The notes under the pieces: generated by a model
The model's database searches: none
The model's input: only the letters and a program-made list of their open reading frames with translations
Told to the model about the DNA's origin: nothing
Assembly (NCBI GenBank): GCA_039654915.1
Contig: CM077599.1
Coordinates: 10,790,501-10,854,500 of the forward strand
From: Aquilaria yunnanensis
Lineage: Eukaryota > Streptophyta > Magnoliopsida > Malvales > Thymelaeaceae
DNA length: 64,000 bases
Direction: 5' to 3'
In this document: positions 1 to 11,856 of the stretch, piece after piece
Numbering within the stretch: position 1 is the stretch's first letter
Layout: every line of letters starts with the position of its first letter
Program-made: the position numbers and the translations under genes

Positions 1-367
1 ATAAAAGTAGTCTGAGAATGATGTTAAGGAATTTAATTAGTGGCTGTGGCTGTGCCTGGGGAAATAAGTAGGCATTACTAAATTAATCAAGAGATGGTCG
101 CGGTCCGGGTGGGATGGTTCAAGGCGGCTGCGAGGGGTCTTCCACCCGGGCATGCTGATTAATATTTGGACTTGCTCTTATCTTTTACATTTTCTATATA
201 GTACTTTTCTTCTCCAAATCATTTTCACTGACTCATCAAGTTTGATCGAATTTCCTATACTCCTTTTCTACGTTCTTATCAAATCTAGAGGTGCCCTAAT
301 TGTTGGTTGGGTTGACTCTGGATTTTGTCGGTTCCCTTATTTTTCTCTCTTTCATATAATACTAAAA
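1..367. other. Intergenic, no gene seen
   Basis: No supported coding or RNA feature. A short GC-rich patch lies near positions 95-150. The only open frame (152-484) runs into the next element's inverted repeat and looks like chance. Confidence 0.5.
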
Positions 368-573
368 GGCTTAAATGCCTCCTGCACCTCTGAACTATTA
401 CCACTCAGACAGATGACCCTGTCAACTATAACTCGTTACAACTCAGTCCTCCAACTACCAAAGATTGAACAAATGACTCAATGACTCGGTCATGTAATGT
501 CATGTGAGTTATCCAGCCATCAGAAATAAAGGAAGCTTAAGTCCCGTCACCCAGTTATTAGCCTTTATAGGCA

Positions 574-697
574 GATGACCCTTTGAACTATCACTACTTG
601 AACTGATGACCTTTTGAACTATCACTACTTGAACTGATGACCTTTTGAACTATCACTACTCGGACCAATGACCCCCTTAACTATCACCATCTAGACA
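574..697. repeat. 31-bp tandem repeat in the left arm
   Basis: About four units start at 574, 605, 636 and 667, built on gatgaccttttgaactatca. The first three are nearly identical and the fourth is diverged. The right arm has only looser versions, so the array probably expanded after the arms formed. Confidence 0.7.
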
Positions 698-974
698 GAT
701 GACTCCCCCAGCTTTATATAAAATATATTTATTTATTTTATTATATTTGATTTTAGTATTTCCTAAAAATAAAATTTACATAAAATAAGAAATTTAATTT
801 TTTATTTAATTCATAGTATTATTTTTACTAGATATATAAATATGGAGTTATACTAATATTTACATACATTTTAATTAATTATTTCAGCTAAATTTTTATT
901 TTATTTAACTGTCAATATATTTAAAATAATTAAATTAAATTAAATTTATTTTTATTTTAATATTACAACTAAAA

Positions 975-1317
975 TCCAATTCACTTTAACTTAAATCAAC
1001 TTAAACCAAAATGGCTTATTTTTATTTTTACATTTTTTTGGCCTCAAATCAATTCTATTTGAAAGCCAATATTATGTAGATACAATAATCCATTTGAAAG
1101 TAAATTTTCATAATTTTATTAAATTTTTATGAATTTTTCTTTTTTCAATGCCTAAAGCTAGAATTTTTTTTAAAAAAATTTAGTAAAATTATAAAAAAAA
1201 TATATTTTCAATAGATTATTTTACCAATATAATATTTAGTTTTAAATAAAATTAGTTTCGGGTAAAAAAGATATAAAAATAAAATAATTCAATTTCGAAT
1301 TAAGTTGAAATGAATCA
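975..1317. mobile_element. Palindromic MITE, copy 1 (nested)
   Basis: A segment of about 340 bp that is largely an inverted repeat of itself. It opens with caattcactttaacttaa and closes with ttaagttgaaatgaat. Inside, ccaatattatgtagatacaa is answered by a TTGTATCTACATAATATTGG-like sequence in the other arm. Related copies lie at 12945-13284, 34561-34911 and 41010-41312. It sits inside the 368-1885 element, so it probably inserted there later. Confidence 0.6.
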
Positions 1318-1994
1318 GCCTTAAAATTAACAAAAAGGATAAAAAGGTTGGGAGCAACTTAACTAATAGTCACTTTAAGTTGAGGATCCCGAGCTAGGAG
1401 CAACTAAATGTTTAGTCACTTGTCTTAACGATTGCCAGTTAAGTTGCTCTCAAATATTAGTATAACACAATATTTATATATCTAATAAAAATAATACTAT
1501 GAATTAATTAAAAATTAAATTTATTATTTCGTATAAATTTTATTTGAAGAAGATGTTGAAATCACAAATAATAAAATAAATAAATATATTTTTGTATAGA
1601 GTTGAAGGGCTCATCTATTTGCATGGTGATAGTTGAGGGAGTCATCTGTTCAACTGATGATAGTTTAGAGAGTCATCTGTCGATGAAGGCTAATAGTTGG
1701 GTGATAGAGACTTGAGCTGCCGTTATTTTTTACGATTGGATGACTCACGTGACATCACATGACCGAGTTAGGGGGTCATATGTTCAATCTTTAGCAGTTA
1801 AGGGATTGAGTTGTAATGAGTCATAGTTGAGGGGGGTCATCTGTTTGAGTAGTGATAGTTTAGGGGAGCAGGAGGTATTTAAGCCAATATTAAAGTAAGT
1901 GTTCATAAGTCATCATCCTATAATATACAAATTAACAATTTGACCCAAATTCTTACAAATTAATCAGTCATACTAATAGTCCACAAAAATCATA

Positions 1995-3790
1995 CTTGTT
2001 TCTTTAAAAAAAAAAAAAACTCTTGCCTTTTTGCCTTTTTCTTTTCTCTTGTCCTATTTTTTGTTAAGTAACAACACCCTCCGATACTTTTCTATAGCTC
2101 TTTTTTTCACTTCTTTTTTTCTTGGAACAAAAAAATCTTTATTTATTTTTCTTACACTATCTTTTTTTTCCAACTACTTACATTTAATGATGCATTCTTT
2201 TGTTTTGTTAGTTTGATATGATTTCAGTTATTCACTTTAATTTCAGTTTTGCTCTAATTTCAATTGTTTTCTTTGATTTAAGATTTTTTTTTATAATTTC
2301 ATAGTTTTCTTTGATTTAGAATTTTTTTTTCTAATTTCATTCTTTGCTCTAGTTTGTTCTTTCCCCTAATATATCCTAAAAAGAAATATGAAATTTAACA
2401 CGAGAAAGTCTTAAAAAGTAGAAATCAAGTAGCCAACACTAAAAAATTGAGGCATGGTTTGTTCTTTTATTAGTTCTATTTATTTATTTTTTTGTTAGTA
2501 GTTATTTTTTCTTTTATCAATAGTTATTTGTTATTTACTGGTAGATGTTTGTTCTTTTAATAATTCATGCTTGTTCTTTACAAAAACTAGTTGTCTATTT
2601 TTTATTACTAATTATTTATTCTTTTATTAGTAATTATCTGTTATTTTATTAGTAGTTATTTATTCTTTTATTGTTAGTTGTTGTTCTTTTATCAATTCAT
2701 GTTTGTTCTTTAGATAAATTAGCTGTATGTTTTTTTGTTAATAGTTATTTATTTTTTTATCAGTAGTTGTTTTCTTTTTATCAAGTCCTACTCATTTTTT
2801 AGATAAAATAGTTATTTGTTCTTTTATTAGTAGTTATCATTTTTTTATTTGTAACTATTTATTTCTTTTATCAATTTTGTTTATTATTTATATAAATTAG
2901 TTGTTTATTCTTTTATTGGTAGTTATTTGTTATAAAGAACCAATAAAAGAATAAATAAGAACTTTTAAAAGAACAAGTAAAACTTATAAAAGGAACAACT
3001 AAAAACTAAAAAAGAACATATAGAAGGAAAAAAAAATTGGGAACAGCACATAAAAGAAACAAAGAATAAGAAAGGGAAAACGAAAGAAAAGAAGAAAAAA
3101 TAAATTGGAAAAACAAAAGATAAAAAATGCGTGAAGGAACACAAAAAAAAAAACAGATAATAACTGATAAAAGAATTGATAAAATTGATAAAAAAATATA
3201 AAACTTATAAAAGAACAAATAAGAACTAATAAAAAATAGATAAAATGGTAAAAGAACAAATAGGAACTAATAAAAAAATAGATAATATTGATAAAAGATT
3301 AAATAAGAATTGATAAAAACTAAAAATAATAAAATAACAAATAAGAACTGATGAAAGACCAAATAGGAACTAATTGTTCTTTCGTCAGTATCTATTTATT
3401 CTTTTAGAGGAATTACCTATTTTTTTTACAAGTAATTATTTGTTCTTTTGGCTCAACTAGATGTTTGTTCTCTTCAAGTGAAAAACAAAAAAACAAAAAA
3501 GTGAAAAGTGAAAAAAGCTGGAATAACGAAATAAAAAATTAAACTAGATAAAGAAAATAAAAATAGTACAACTATAATTTGGGGAAAAAAAAACTAGCAA
3601 AAAAATGTGAAAAATAAAACGAAGAAAAACAAAACATAAAAAGTAAAAAAATGAAACAAGAGAAATGAAAAACAAAAGAAGTGAGAAAAGAAAACAGGAA
3701 AAGAATAGAATGAGAAATAAAAAAAATGAAAGGGGAACACATCAGTAAAAAAAAGAATTAAGGAAAAATAAAAGAAAGAATGCATTAGAG
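1995..3790. repeat. T-rich/A-rich foldback-like repeat, copy 1
   Basis: From about 2400 to 2930 the sequence repeats variants of tgttcttttattagtagtta. From about 2930 to 3380 the complement appears as aaaagaacaaataagaacta, so the arms could pair. A second T-rich stretch (3370-3475) carries tgttcttttggctcaactag and is followed by an A-rich stretch to 3790. The same order recurs at 13400-14285 and 31595-32570. Open frames here are Phe/Leu- or Lys-rich low-complexity artefacts. Confidence 0.55.
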
Positions 3791-5424
3791 AGGGTCAAAT
3801 TTATACCCACATTATTTGCTCTCTACTTCATAACCACTCTGTTAATTATGGAGTTTTATCCCAGGTCAGAAACTTTAATACAAGTACTGACTTCTATTGA
3901 GATTTACGTGTAAGTCCTGCCTACACAAGTTTTTTTCATGATACTAAATCTATCTCATATTTATTACTTTGAGTTGCTATAAATCTTTGCTTCATTTTAA
4001 TGTATGGTAAATTATTTTATTATATTACCTATAAATTATTATTTTAATATTAACTTTTCTTCGTATTTCTTAATTTACATAAAAAAGTGAAAAGAATAAA
4101 CTTTGTCTCGTTTTTAATCTCACCGCCAAAGTTAATCTATTTAATCTCAAACAAATGAGGCAGTGGGTGTAATCTGTTTTTAATGGGTCTCGGTCAAAAG
4201 TCAGAACCAGTGGACAATGACGGCCGGGGGGTCGTTCCCGGCCAGAAATTGAATTCAACTAGCTCGTCTTCGTTTCGCTCAACTGAACACTCGACTACTT
4301 CACTTAGCCAAAAGTAAAACCTACCCGGTTATTTGCCGGTTCCTCTTTTTGACTGGCCGCCTCTTTCTCTCTCTTTTCTCTTTGGAAAATTATTTGATGC
4401 CTGCCCAGCAGGGCCAGCACTAAGTGATAAGGTGAATATTAAACTGGGTCAAAAAAGTACCCTTTCTATCTCATCTTGGATGATATATTTTTTGGGTATA
4501 AAAATTAAAATATATATTTTTTATTTTTTATTTTTATCATTATTCCTGAAGTTAAATAATTTTTTTTATATTTTATGTAGTAAAGGTTTTAATAAAGTTT
4601 AAAAAAATATTTTCTTTGAAGATTTTATGCAGAGAGAATTTAAATAAAGGTAATAAGATAAATTAAATATTAAATATTTATTTTTTTAAAAAAATTATTC
4701 TTTTAGAACAACAAAAAGAAATTGTAATCTTTTATAGAGTAAAGGGATACTCTCCATTGAAGTCAAACCAAAGCGCAGGCCAACATGCTAACCCGGTCGG
4801 AATGCATTCAGAGAGCCACAAAGAAATGGAGACCCAAGAAACGATGTAAAGAGATGACTAACAGGCCCCATGACTTTCTCTTCACAATTAAGAAAAGCAT
4901 TCTTGTTTGTTAGTGGAGCTTTATATTTTATCAACTGATTAAAGCCTGCATTAGATTCATATTAGTGTTATAATTAAATACTACTACTAACTGAAGAAAC
5001 TGGTCCCCAAATTGAAGGTACAACAGATGTGAAAGATGAGATATATGATTATTGTTGTTAATTGAGAAGGTAAAAAAAACAGAGATAGCACTCTGATTAT
5101 TTAAAGAATGATAGTTATGGCAGACCAAAGAGATCAAATTATAATATTAATGTTGATATTATTCTTTTAGAGATTCAAATTTCACTGCCATGTTTATTAT
5201 TATGTCATATGTTAATTTCAAAAAAATAAATATTAATAATAAGTGCACCAACGCCTCACGTCACGTGACGGGAAGAAATTAATTGTATCGACCCATATCA
5301 AGTACCGCAGTATTATATCATGCTTATTATTAGCAATATAATAATCGACATGACTTGACTTTCCTTAATTTACTCCAAAAATCCCGAGTGGAAAAGTCGG
5401 CGGCTCATTTTATATTAAGGAAAA
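3791..5424. other. Intergenic, AT-rich, no gene seen
   Basis: Mostly AT-rich spacer. A patch of more balanced composition at about 4090-4430 contains short unmatched open frames without motifs. I see no RNA gene or clear repeat boundary. Confidence 0.5.
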
Positions 5425-7050
5425 TTTATACTTCACTAAATATCCCTTTAACCTCTGTACTCGGTTGATCAGAACATTTTTCTTCTTAAGCTTCAATTTG
5501 GTCTAGCTCAGTACCTAAACTTACTTAACTGGGTTAGTGGCTTATCTGGGCCAGTCAACTTTTTTGACAAACAGTGCATACCATTTGATAAGGTTCTCAA
5601 AGATGTCGTTTGCTTCTAGGTCTCTGGCTGCTCAACCATGAGAAATGTCAAAACCAATGGTCTAGTAACACATATAAATCTTTAGAGATATTTTATAACT
5701 TCTGTTGAACTTTAAAGGGTAAATGTGTAAGTTTATTTAATATAATAAGAGGTGGTCTTATTATAGAAACTATTTAGAATTTCCTGATTATTCACTGATT
5801 TATCTTGGTTTTATAAACATTACAAAAAAACTATGATCTTCCTCATGATGAGTGGGTTCAACATATATAGCATGTTATTTTTTGGTGTGGCTGGATCTCC
5901 TCAACTCGAGAATGGAAGCAAATGGAACAAGAAGTTTGCCTTGCCGAATTTCAGGCCAGTTTCCTCTATCACCAAATTGTTGCTTAACTCACTTGCTTGC
6001 CTTGTTGATGATCTCCTGTGTTGTAGACTTCGATGAACTAGTCTCATCACATCCTGTTCTTCCTTGATGCATACACTTATGTGTCTATCCACACCAAGTC
6101 CTCTTGTCGCAAATTTTAGCATCGCATCTCATGTGGCTTGGTAAAAAGGTCATACAAATAAAAATTTGTAAGATTCTGATAAGGATAGCTATGCTTGTTC
6201 AACATACCAGCAGCCATATCTCTGAATTTCCATGGATGTGAGTAACCACCGAGATGAGTTTCCTGATGCTCATCTCAACCGTCACCCCAAATCCATTCCT
6301 ACCCAGTGGAACTCATCACATTGTTCAAAGCTGTCGCCTGTATTACTTCTATTTCAAATCAAATTTCACCACCAAACATAAACACACATACACACACACT
6401 ATTCACATGGTTGAAACTCTTCAGACATTTGAAGATACAAATTCGTACATGAACCAACCTAGAGTAGATTCATGAGTCGTTTCCATGGTGGCAATTTTGC
6501 CGAGTCTGATCTTACAAAATTTGCAAATAAAAATTTGCTGGTGCACAAACCTCCCTCAACGAAGCTCTCAACTAGAGACGCTTGAGTAGTTGTCTCTATC
6601 TCTGGTCTACTCTAGATCACCCCCTTATTCTGCATCTCAACTTCGTCCTCCATAAAAATCCTGGTAAATCGCCAAGCTGTTGCCCTCGAGCCTTATCACT
6701 AACTTGATTTTGTTGGTGACCACAATGAACTTCTACATTGCCGCTCCCATCATCTTCTCCCTCAACAAGGCAACTTCGCAATTTTTGACAAGGTTGAGTT
6801 TCAGGCCAACTTCGTCAGCGCCACTGATAGCAAGATCAATTTTTGGGTGGAGGTCGAGGGTCGATAAAGGGGTGCCCAAAGATTGGTTAAACGATGTCTA
6901 CTTCTGTCCCATCACGTGACGCTCACGGCCAATTTATAAAGGGGTTGGTTGACCCATTTAAGAAAGTTTAGAGGCTGAGTTAAGCCAAGTTAAAGTTTAT
7001 GGGGGAAAATGTCCTGGTTAGCAAAGTTCAGGGACTGAAGTAGTATTTAG
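5425..7050. mobile_element. Diverged long-TIR element with more balanced core
   Basis: The left arm (about 5425-5560) and the reverse complement of the right arm (about 6940-7050) align. Both run through a 'tccct..aac' block, 'cagaacatttt/caggacatttt', 'ctcag.cctaaac' and 'aactgggt/aaatgggtca'. Identity looks modest, so the insertion is old. The core (5830-6900) is more GC-balanced than the flanks and contains short unrecognised open frames on both strands. It may be captured host sequence, but no family is visible. The ends are approximate and I found no clean target duplication. Confidence 0.5.
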
Positions 7051-7277
7051 GCGGCCCTTTTTCCATTTGCTAGATGCTAGGCCTAGCTTTCCCTATGGTA
7101 TTGGTGTATTTTCGCCCGTCTTTTTAAATATTTTTCTTTTATTATGATAAAAGCAGCCATCACTCCGAAGAACAGTAGAATAGTAAAATAGTAACATATG
7201 TGCATTAGTAATAATTCTTTATAGAACATGCGCAACAAAGCTATTACTTTTTACTGCAATTATTAGGTGTTCTAGAA

Positions 7278-7670
7278 TTTTTTTTTTTTTTTAACGTCTA
7301 ACAATTTATTGAAATACTGAAATGATACAACCCAATGAGGGAGGATTCAGCAGGAATTGTTTAGCAAGAAGCTAAACCGAACCTGCAGATACGAAGTACA
7401 CAGCAAATAACCAATCGAATACACCACCGCCAGGACATAAACTCCTATCTCCTTAACAAATTAACGCAAAAGACTGGGAACTAGCAAAACCAAACAAGTC
7501 ACCTGGTTAATACTCCAAAAGACCCCTAGCTAGACCAATTTGCTGCAGCCAGAAGTGGGTTAAAGCACAATTCATACCAGCTGCACTTCATCTTCGAGCT
7601 TCTATTGAAGATCCATAAAAAAGACAAAAATTGCACCTTAGAAAATATTTCTTCCACAGCTACAACCACT
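7278..7670 (-). mobile_element. Retrotransposed 3' end, minus strand
   Basis: A run of about 15 T at 7278-7292 is the complement of a poly(A) tail, preceded on the minus strand by CAATAAATTGTTAGACGTT, which includes an AATAAA signal. The flanks hold a near-perfect direct repeat, gtgttctagaa (7267-7277 region) and gtgttatagaa (7671-7681), 10 of 11 matching. A tail plus short target duplication is the mark of target-primed insertion, either a heavily 5'-truncated LINE 3' UTR or a retrocopy. There is no convincing coding frame. Confidence 0.6.
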
Positions 7671-7689
7671 GTGTTATAGAAATTTTAAT

Positions 7690-8345
7690 TAAAGGTAACT
7701 AATTACTTTCGTTTATTATATAGCTAGACCCACCACTGTGTCTGTGTCTAGCTAATTAAATTTTTGTTTACAAGATGTACATGAGATTGAGGAGATAACT
7801 TTTGCGCATTTTCTTTACTTTAATCTCTTTTTTGTTAAGTCGAAATGACAGAGACGACGTTATGGGAGTCTATTAGAATCGTCAAACGCGAAATATAAGA
7901 CTCCATATGCATGCAAAATTATAAGTTTATATATAGAACTATAAATCTGAATTTCAGTAACCATTTAATTTGGCCGAATAAGAAAAATCATCTATTCTAC
8001 CAAGGGGACAAAAAAGAACAATCATCTTTGAGTTTTATTGATCATAAGACTGTTTCCTGCAACTTTCTGTTTTGAATTGGTTGTATATTTTTGGGATGTA
8101 ACGTTGGCCTGTGCTAGTAGCTCATCCCTCATGAGAGTGCACCTTATTACTACTAAATTTGTTTATTTTGCTGAGGAAAAAAACTTAAATTTATGTGTTA
8201 AAACCATATCTAAGATATTATTAGTAATAAACAAAATCATTATAGAAAAGGTAACAAGCTTTCATTTAATTATATTTAAAAATGATATAAGCTTTCATTT
8301 ATTATTTATATATAAATTTTTGAATTAATTACATACCAAAATGTT
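7690..8345. other. Intergenic, no gene seen
   Basis: AT-rich spacer between two insertions. The open frame at 8038-8328 has AT-driven composition and no motif. Confidence 0.5.
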
Positions 8346-8348
8346 GAA

Positions 8349-8894
8349 CACTACTAAAAACAGGAATTTCAAGGACTTTCTGTTTCGGATGAATAGCTGT
8401 CTGAAATTCAATCTTCCTTTGTATGTACATCATCATCGGTCACAAACTCGATCGTCGAGGGAAAAATTCCGACTTCATGCACAACTATACATAAGAAATG
8501 ATGAGAAAGAGAGGACGAAGAAGAATAAGAAGAAGAAGAAGTGAGGTTTTAGCGGATAGATGGTTTTTATAATGGTTGCTAACGGAAAGAGGTCGTCAGA
8601 AATTAAAAAAAAATTCATTTTAGCGGGCTTAGTATTATGTTGGAAAAACATTTCTGGCACATTCCCGATGGCTTTTTACCATTGGAAATTCCCTAGGAAA
8701 ATGAGCACCATTAATTTTTTTTTAAAACTTTTTATATGTTTAAATACCATGAAAAAAATATTTAGCCGGAGTTTTCTAATGAGTGTCCATCATAATGTTT
8801 GAAGCAAAGGGTTGTCTGAAAAATTTCACCGGAGTTTTCCAACTATAAAGAGCTGCTAAAATTTGTCCATTGAAAATTGGCTTTTTTAGTAGTG
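8349..8894. mobile_element. Small non-autonomous CACTA (En/Spm-like) element
   Basis: The left end reads CACTACTAAAAACAGG and the right end, read on the minus strand, CACTACTAAAAAAGCC, matching the CACTA terminal signature. It is flanked by a perfect 3-bp duplication GAA (8346-8348 and 8895-8897), the size expected for CACTA elements. At 546 bp it cannot encode a transposase. Subterminal sequence has short inverted motifs around 'ggaaattcc'. The short open frames inside are Lys/Phe-rich and not taken as genes. Confidence 0.8.
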
Positions 8895-9570
8895 GAAGAT
8901 AAAAATTTATAGATTAATTGATATAAAGAATAAACAATATTCCAAAAACATTTAGATGGAGGGAGTGATATTTATGCAATTCTACAATCCAATTCTATAT
9001 ATATAGTTGAATTGCGTATGTAAAAAGGTTCTCAATTAGCACAATTTGGGAAAAGCGCTAGCATTTTAGGATTATTATTATAGTTTTTGATGATTTATTG
9101 ACAATAGAGATTGAATCTTAAAGTTAAAAGGTAAAAATTACTTTTAGATAAGTTTTTCTAAATTTTAACGCTAATCATTAATGTTAAGCTAATACGAGAG
9201 TAGCGTGAAATTGAAAAGTGCAATGGCGTGAGAGACCATGCGCTCTCCCAGACTCCCATTGGGTCCGCCTGGTGATCTTGAGGTAGAATAGAAACAAAGA
9301 CAGAAAAAGTTAGTACATTATAAAATAATTCACCTATATCAATATAATAAGAAAGGTTCTTTACAGCTTCCAACAAACCTTTTTACAGAAAATTTTCACA
9401 GTTAATTACATATGAAAGGAAACTCAAAAGAGAACCCTTTTATATGAACAGCTTCTCCTGGCTTGAGAGAGAACAATTGTACAGTAATTTTAGGTCACAC
9501 AATAGCACTCCGACACATAATTAATTTCTACAATTTACCTAATCAATAATTAAATAAAACGGCCATGGAC
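8895..9570. other. Intergenic downstream of B3 gene 1
   Basis: Non-coding spacer downstream of the minus-strand B3 gene. The open frame at 9158-9376 shows no recognisable motif. Confidence 0.4.
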
Positions 9571-9604
9571 ATATATGTATATATATAGACACACACACAC
9601 ACAC
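9571..9604. repeat. AT and CA microsatellites
   Basis: An imperfect (TA)n run is followed directly by about nine CA units, just beyond the 3' end of the B3 reading frame and probably in or near its 3' UTR. Confidence 0.85.
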
Positions 9605-9621
9605 CATTTTAGGTTAAATAA

Positions 9622-9975
9622 TTAGATAGAAATTTCACCTAGTACTTGGTGACCCATAATCGAAGTGAGTCTCCTTGCTTCAATTCTGTAGAGAGTTCCG
9701 GAAGCATAGTCCTCGTCCTTATAGAAAGCAACCTCATCTCCAATTCTCAAACCTTTGCTTCGAACAAAGTCGAGCCAACCACCCCGAATTTCAGGCTTAG
9801 GGTAGAGCCCGTTTCTTGTGCAGAAAGAGAACTCCCATACAACCCCAGTAGAGTCTCTCACCAACAAATCGGCTGAACCACCATGTTCAATCTCAAAGTG
9901 ATGAAGAGCAGCAGTTGGAATCGCCAGTCTTTTCATGATATCCGTCTCTACCAGTGACTTTTGGAAGATGAACAT
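9622..9975 (-). CDS. Small single-B3-domain protein 1
   Basis: The 117-aa product is almost entirely one B3 domain, the plant-specific DNA-binding pseudobarrel; a nuclear DNA-binding role is inferred from the family. Visible landmarks are KRLAIP (15-20) in the first strand, VWEFSF (46-51), and the segment from YPKPEI through GGWLDF to LRIGDEVAFY (58-85), which carries the conserved GW (66-67) and GD (79-80). The ATG at 9975 is the first in frame and gives a domain with little leader. No activation or dimerisation domain is present, unlike ARF, ABI3 or RAV proteins, so it resembles the small REM-like group. A TATA-like TATAAATTTA lies about 175 bp upstream, and the presumed leader holds a GA-rich tract. 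It resembles the product of 39932-40354. No intron is needed. Target sites and function are unknown. Confidence 0.85.
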   Translation of the reverse strand: MFIFQKSLVETDIMKRLAIPTAALHHFEIEHGGSADLLVRDSTGVVWEFSFCTRNGLYPKPEIRGGWLDFVRSKGLRIGDEVAFYKDEDYASGTLYRIEARRLTSIMGHQVLGEISI

Positions 9976-10000
9976 ATCTAGCTACCTAGCAATCACAAAA

Positions 10001-10051
10001 TCTCTCTCTCTCTCCCTCCCTCCCTCCCCCCCTCTCTCACACACTCTCACA
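10001..10051. repeat. Pyrimidine tract (GA-rich on the gene strand)
   Basis: A (CT)n/(CCCT)n/(CA)n tract on the plus strand appears as a GA-rich run just 5' of the B3 start codon on the minus strand. It lies between the TATA-like box and the ATG, so it is probably in the 5' UTR. GA-rich leaders are common in plants; any regulatory effect is conjecture. Confidence 0.8.
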
Positions 10052-10150
10052 GCGAGCTAGTTAAGTGCAAGATATTGTCGTAATTATACTGACTAACAAA
10101 TTGAGAGCTGTGAATTGGTGAGCATATAGCATAATTTGACCTCTTAGTGG

Positions 10151-10160
10151 TAAATTTATA
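10151..10160 (-). promoter_or_regulatory. TATA-like box for B3 gene 1
   Basis: On the minus strand this reads TATAAATTTA, about 175 bp upstream of the ATG at 9975. With the usual ~30-bp spacing it would give a leader of roughly 145 nt including the GA tract. Confidence 0.5.
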
Positions 10161-10169
10161 GAACTTGTT

Positions 10170-11856
10170 TGTTCAGACAAAACAAAATGGCAACATATAT
10201 ATATATTCATCAAGCCATCACTGTCAACATCGTTATAGGTGTTGTATTTTAAAAATTACAAGACAAATGCTAATCGTGCACTGAGAATATTAATGGCAAC
10301 GTCGTTTTCGCAAAACTGCAAGTCTTCCAAATAGTCGTCGGAAGTAGGAACGAAATGGTGAGGCAAAACATGAATATTAATTTGCTTCTCTCATGAGCAG
10401 TCGATCTCCTCGTGTTAGCAAACCAAGCTTTAATTGAGTTATTTGAGCTCGAGTTTGAAATTACTGTTAATGAACCCGACCTTTTAAACATTGAGCACGA
10501 ACTTGAGTTGATTATGTTATTCAAATCCCTTATCAAATAAAGCCTAAACATACTAGTGTTTAGTTTGATAGGTTTTTCAGTATATCAAATCCTATATAAT
10601 ATTAATATAAATATTAAAATTGTATAATTAACAATTAAAATAAAGTGAAAACCTAAAAACTAAAGGTAAAATGCGTTTGGCCCTCAGCATCTCATCTCAG
10701 CCCTCAGGATTGCTAACAGGTCCTTTGCTCAGGTTACTCCACTTCTTCGACGGTGTCACGGTAAGCGTCCACGATTCAGCTCCATCAAACACTCAGGTAA
10801 GATGATTCGCTCAGGTTGCTCCATCCATAATTCGCTCATCTCCTCCGTCAAACGCTTCCCTCAAGTCGATACGCTCCTTTGATGATGTTACGGTGGGTTA
10901 TTATTGTACAAGATTCGGTACCTCCGCAGTCCGCCACATTCTCCCCCAATTGTCGATTGTCACTCCAATCCCCTCAGCGTGGTGCCATTGCCGATTAAGC
11001 CCATCCGCCGATTCACCTAGGAGTTTCGAATTCAGCAGCCTCTACCACTGACGTGTTACCCACACAGGGCAAACTTGAGCCTCTCAAACAGTTGAATCAA
11101 GTTTGAGCACCACCTCGAGCCAAACTCAAGTATCATTTCCCTGAGCTTGTCGAGCTCGAGCCCAAGTCCGAGCCTCCCTCAGAGTAAAACAAGCCAATCC
11201 CTCAGGCTTGGCCCAACTCAATAACACCCCCAGTCCCACCCACTTGACTTTGAGAAGAAAATTATATAATATGATTTTTGTTTCAGGTATCAGCACAGTT
11301 TTTTTATTACCGCTTGCCCCTTACCATTTGGGGTTTGAACTTTGAAGTCGTATTTAGGCAAATATTATTGTCTCCACGTGCAAGACCTGACCGTGACCCC
11401 GAAGGCGGTTATGCCTTTATACAACACTACCAGATTTTCTTGAACTCTAATGACACCATATAGAACACTATCAATTGTACATTAGTACACTTGAGGGGAG
11501 TTGAAATCGAACGTGCTTTAAACCTCATATGAAAACTTTGAACCACTAACCACAAGGTCAAGTTACTACTATACTATTCTATTCACCCTGTCTCATGATT
11601 AATGAAACTTTTGTAATAAAATAAGTGATACCTTTCTACTTTTATACAACTTCTGTCGTGGACAAATTGATAAATTTGATCCATTAGGAAATTCCTGATA
11701 CATGCAAAATGCTTTTGATCTTCCTCGTGCATCATTTCAAAATTTTCATTCATTAATCTTCTAATTCAGTAATGAGTGGAATTAATTAAAATTTGACAGC
11801 GATGTCCTTACCTTGACCTTGTGATAAACGCAAGTGTTGGCTTTTGATTTTTAAAA
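10170..11856. other. Intergenic with an unassigned GC-richer block
   Basis: The flanks are AT-rich. Positions 10670-11240 are much richer in C and G, with many 'ccctcag', 'ctcgagc' and 'tccgcc' words. This resembles the cores of the neighbouring TIR elements, but I could not match inverted ends. No open frame shows a recognisable motif. Confidence 0.4.

Larger units (their letters stand above)
368..1885. mobile_element. Non-autonomous long-TIR element (Mutator-like or foldback type)
   Basis: The left end begins GGCTTAAATGCCTCCTGC and the right end, read on the minus strand, begins GGCTTAAATACCTCCTGC. The two arms (about 368-700 and 1600-1885) stay alignable for roughly 280-330 bp, sharing blocks built on AGATGACYCY and ACTATCACTACT. 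The flanks carry a near 9-bp direct repeat: aatactaaa (358-366) and aatattaaa (1886-1894), one mismatch, with one extra base on the left. The centre is AT-rich and non-coding and holds a separate palindromic MITE at 975-1317. No transposase is present, so the element is non-autonomous. Long arms and a near 9-bp duplication suggest Mutator-like, but the imperfect duplication leaves the superfamily open. Confidence 0.75.

Noticed and set aside
2999..3785. Minus-strand open frames of 60-90 codons rich in Phe and Leu
   Set aside because: They lie in A-rich repeat DNA; the composition fully explains them and no motif is present.
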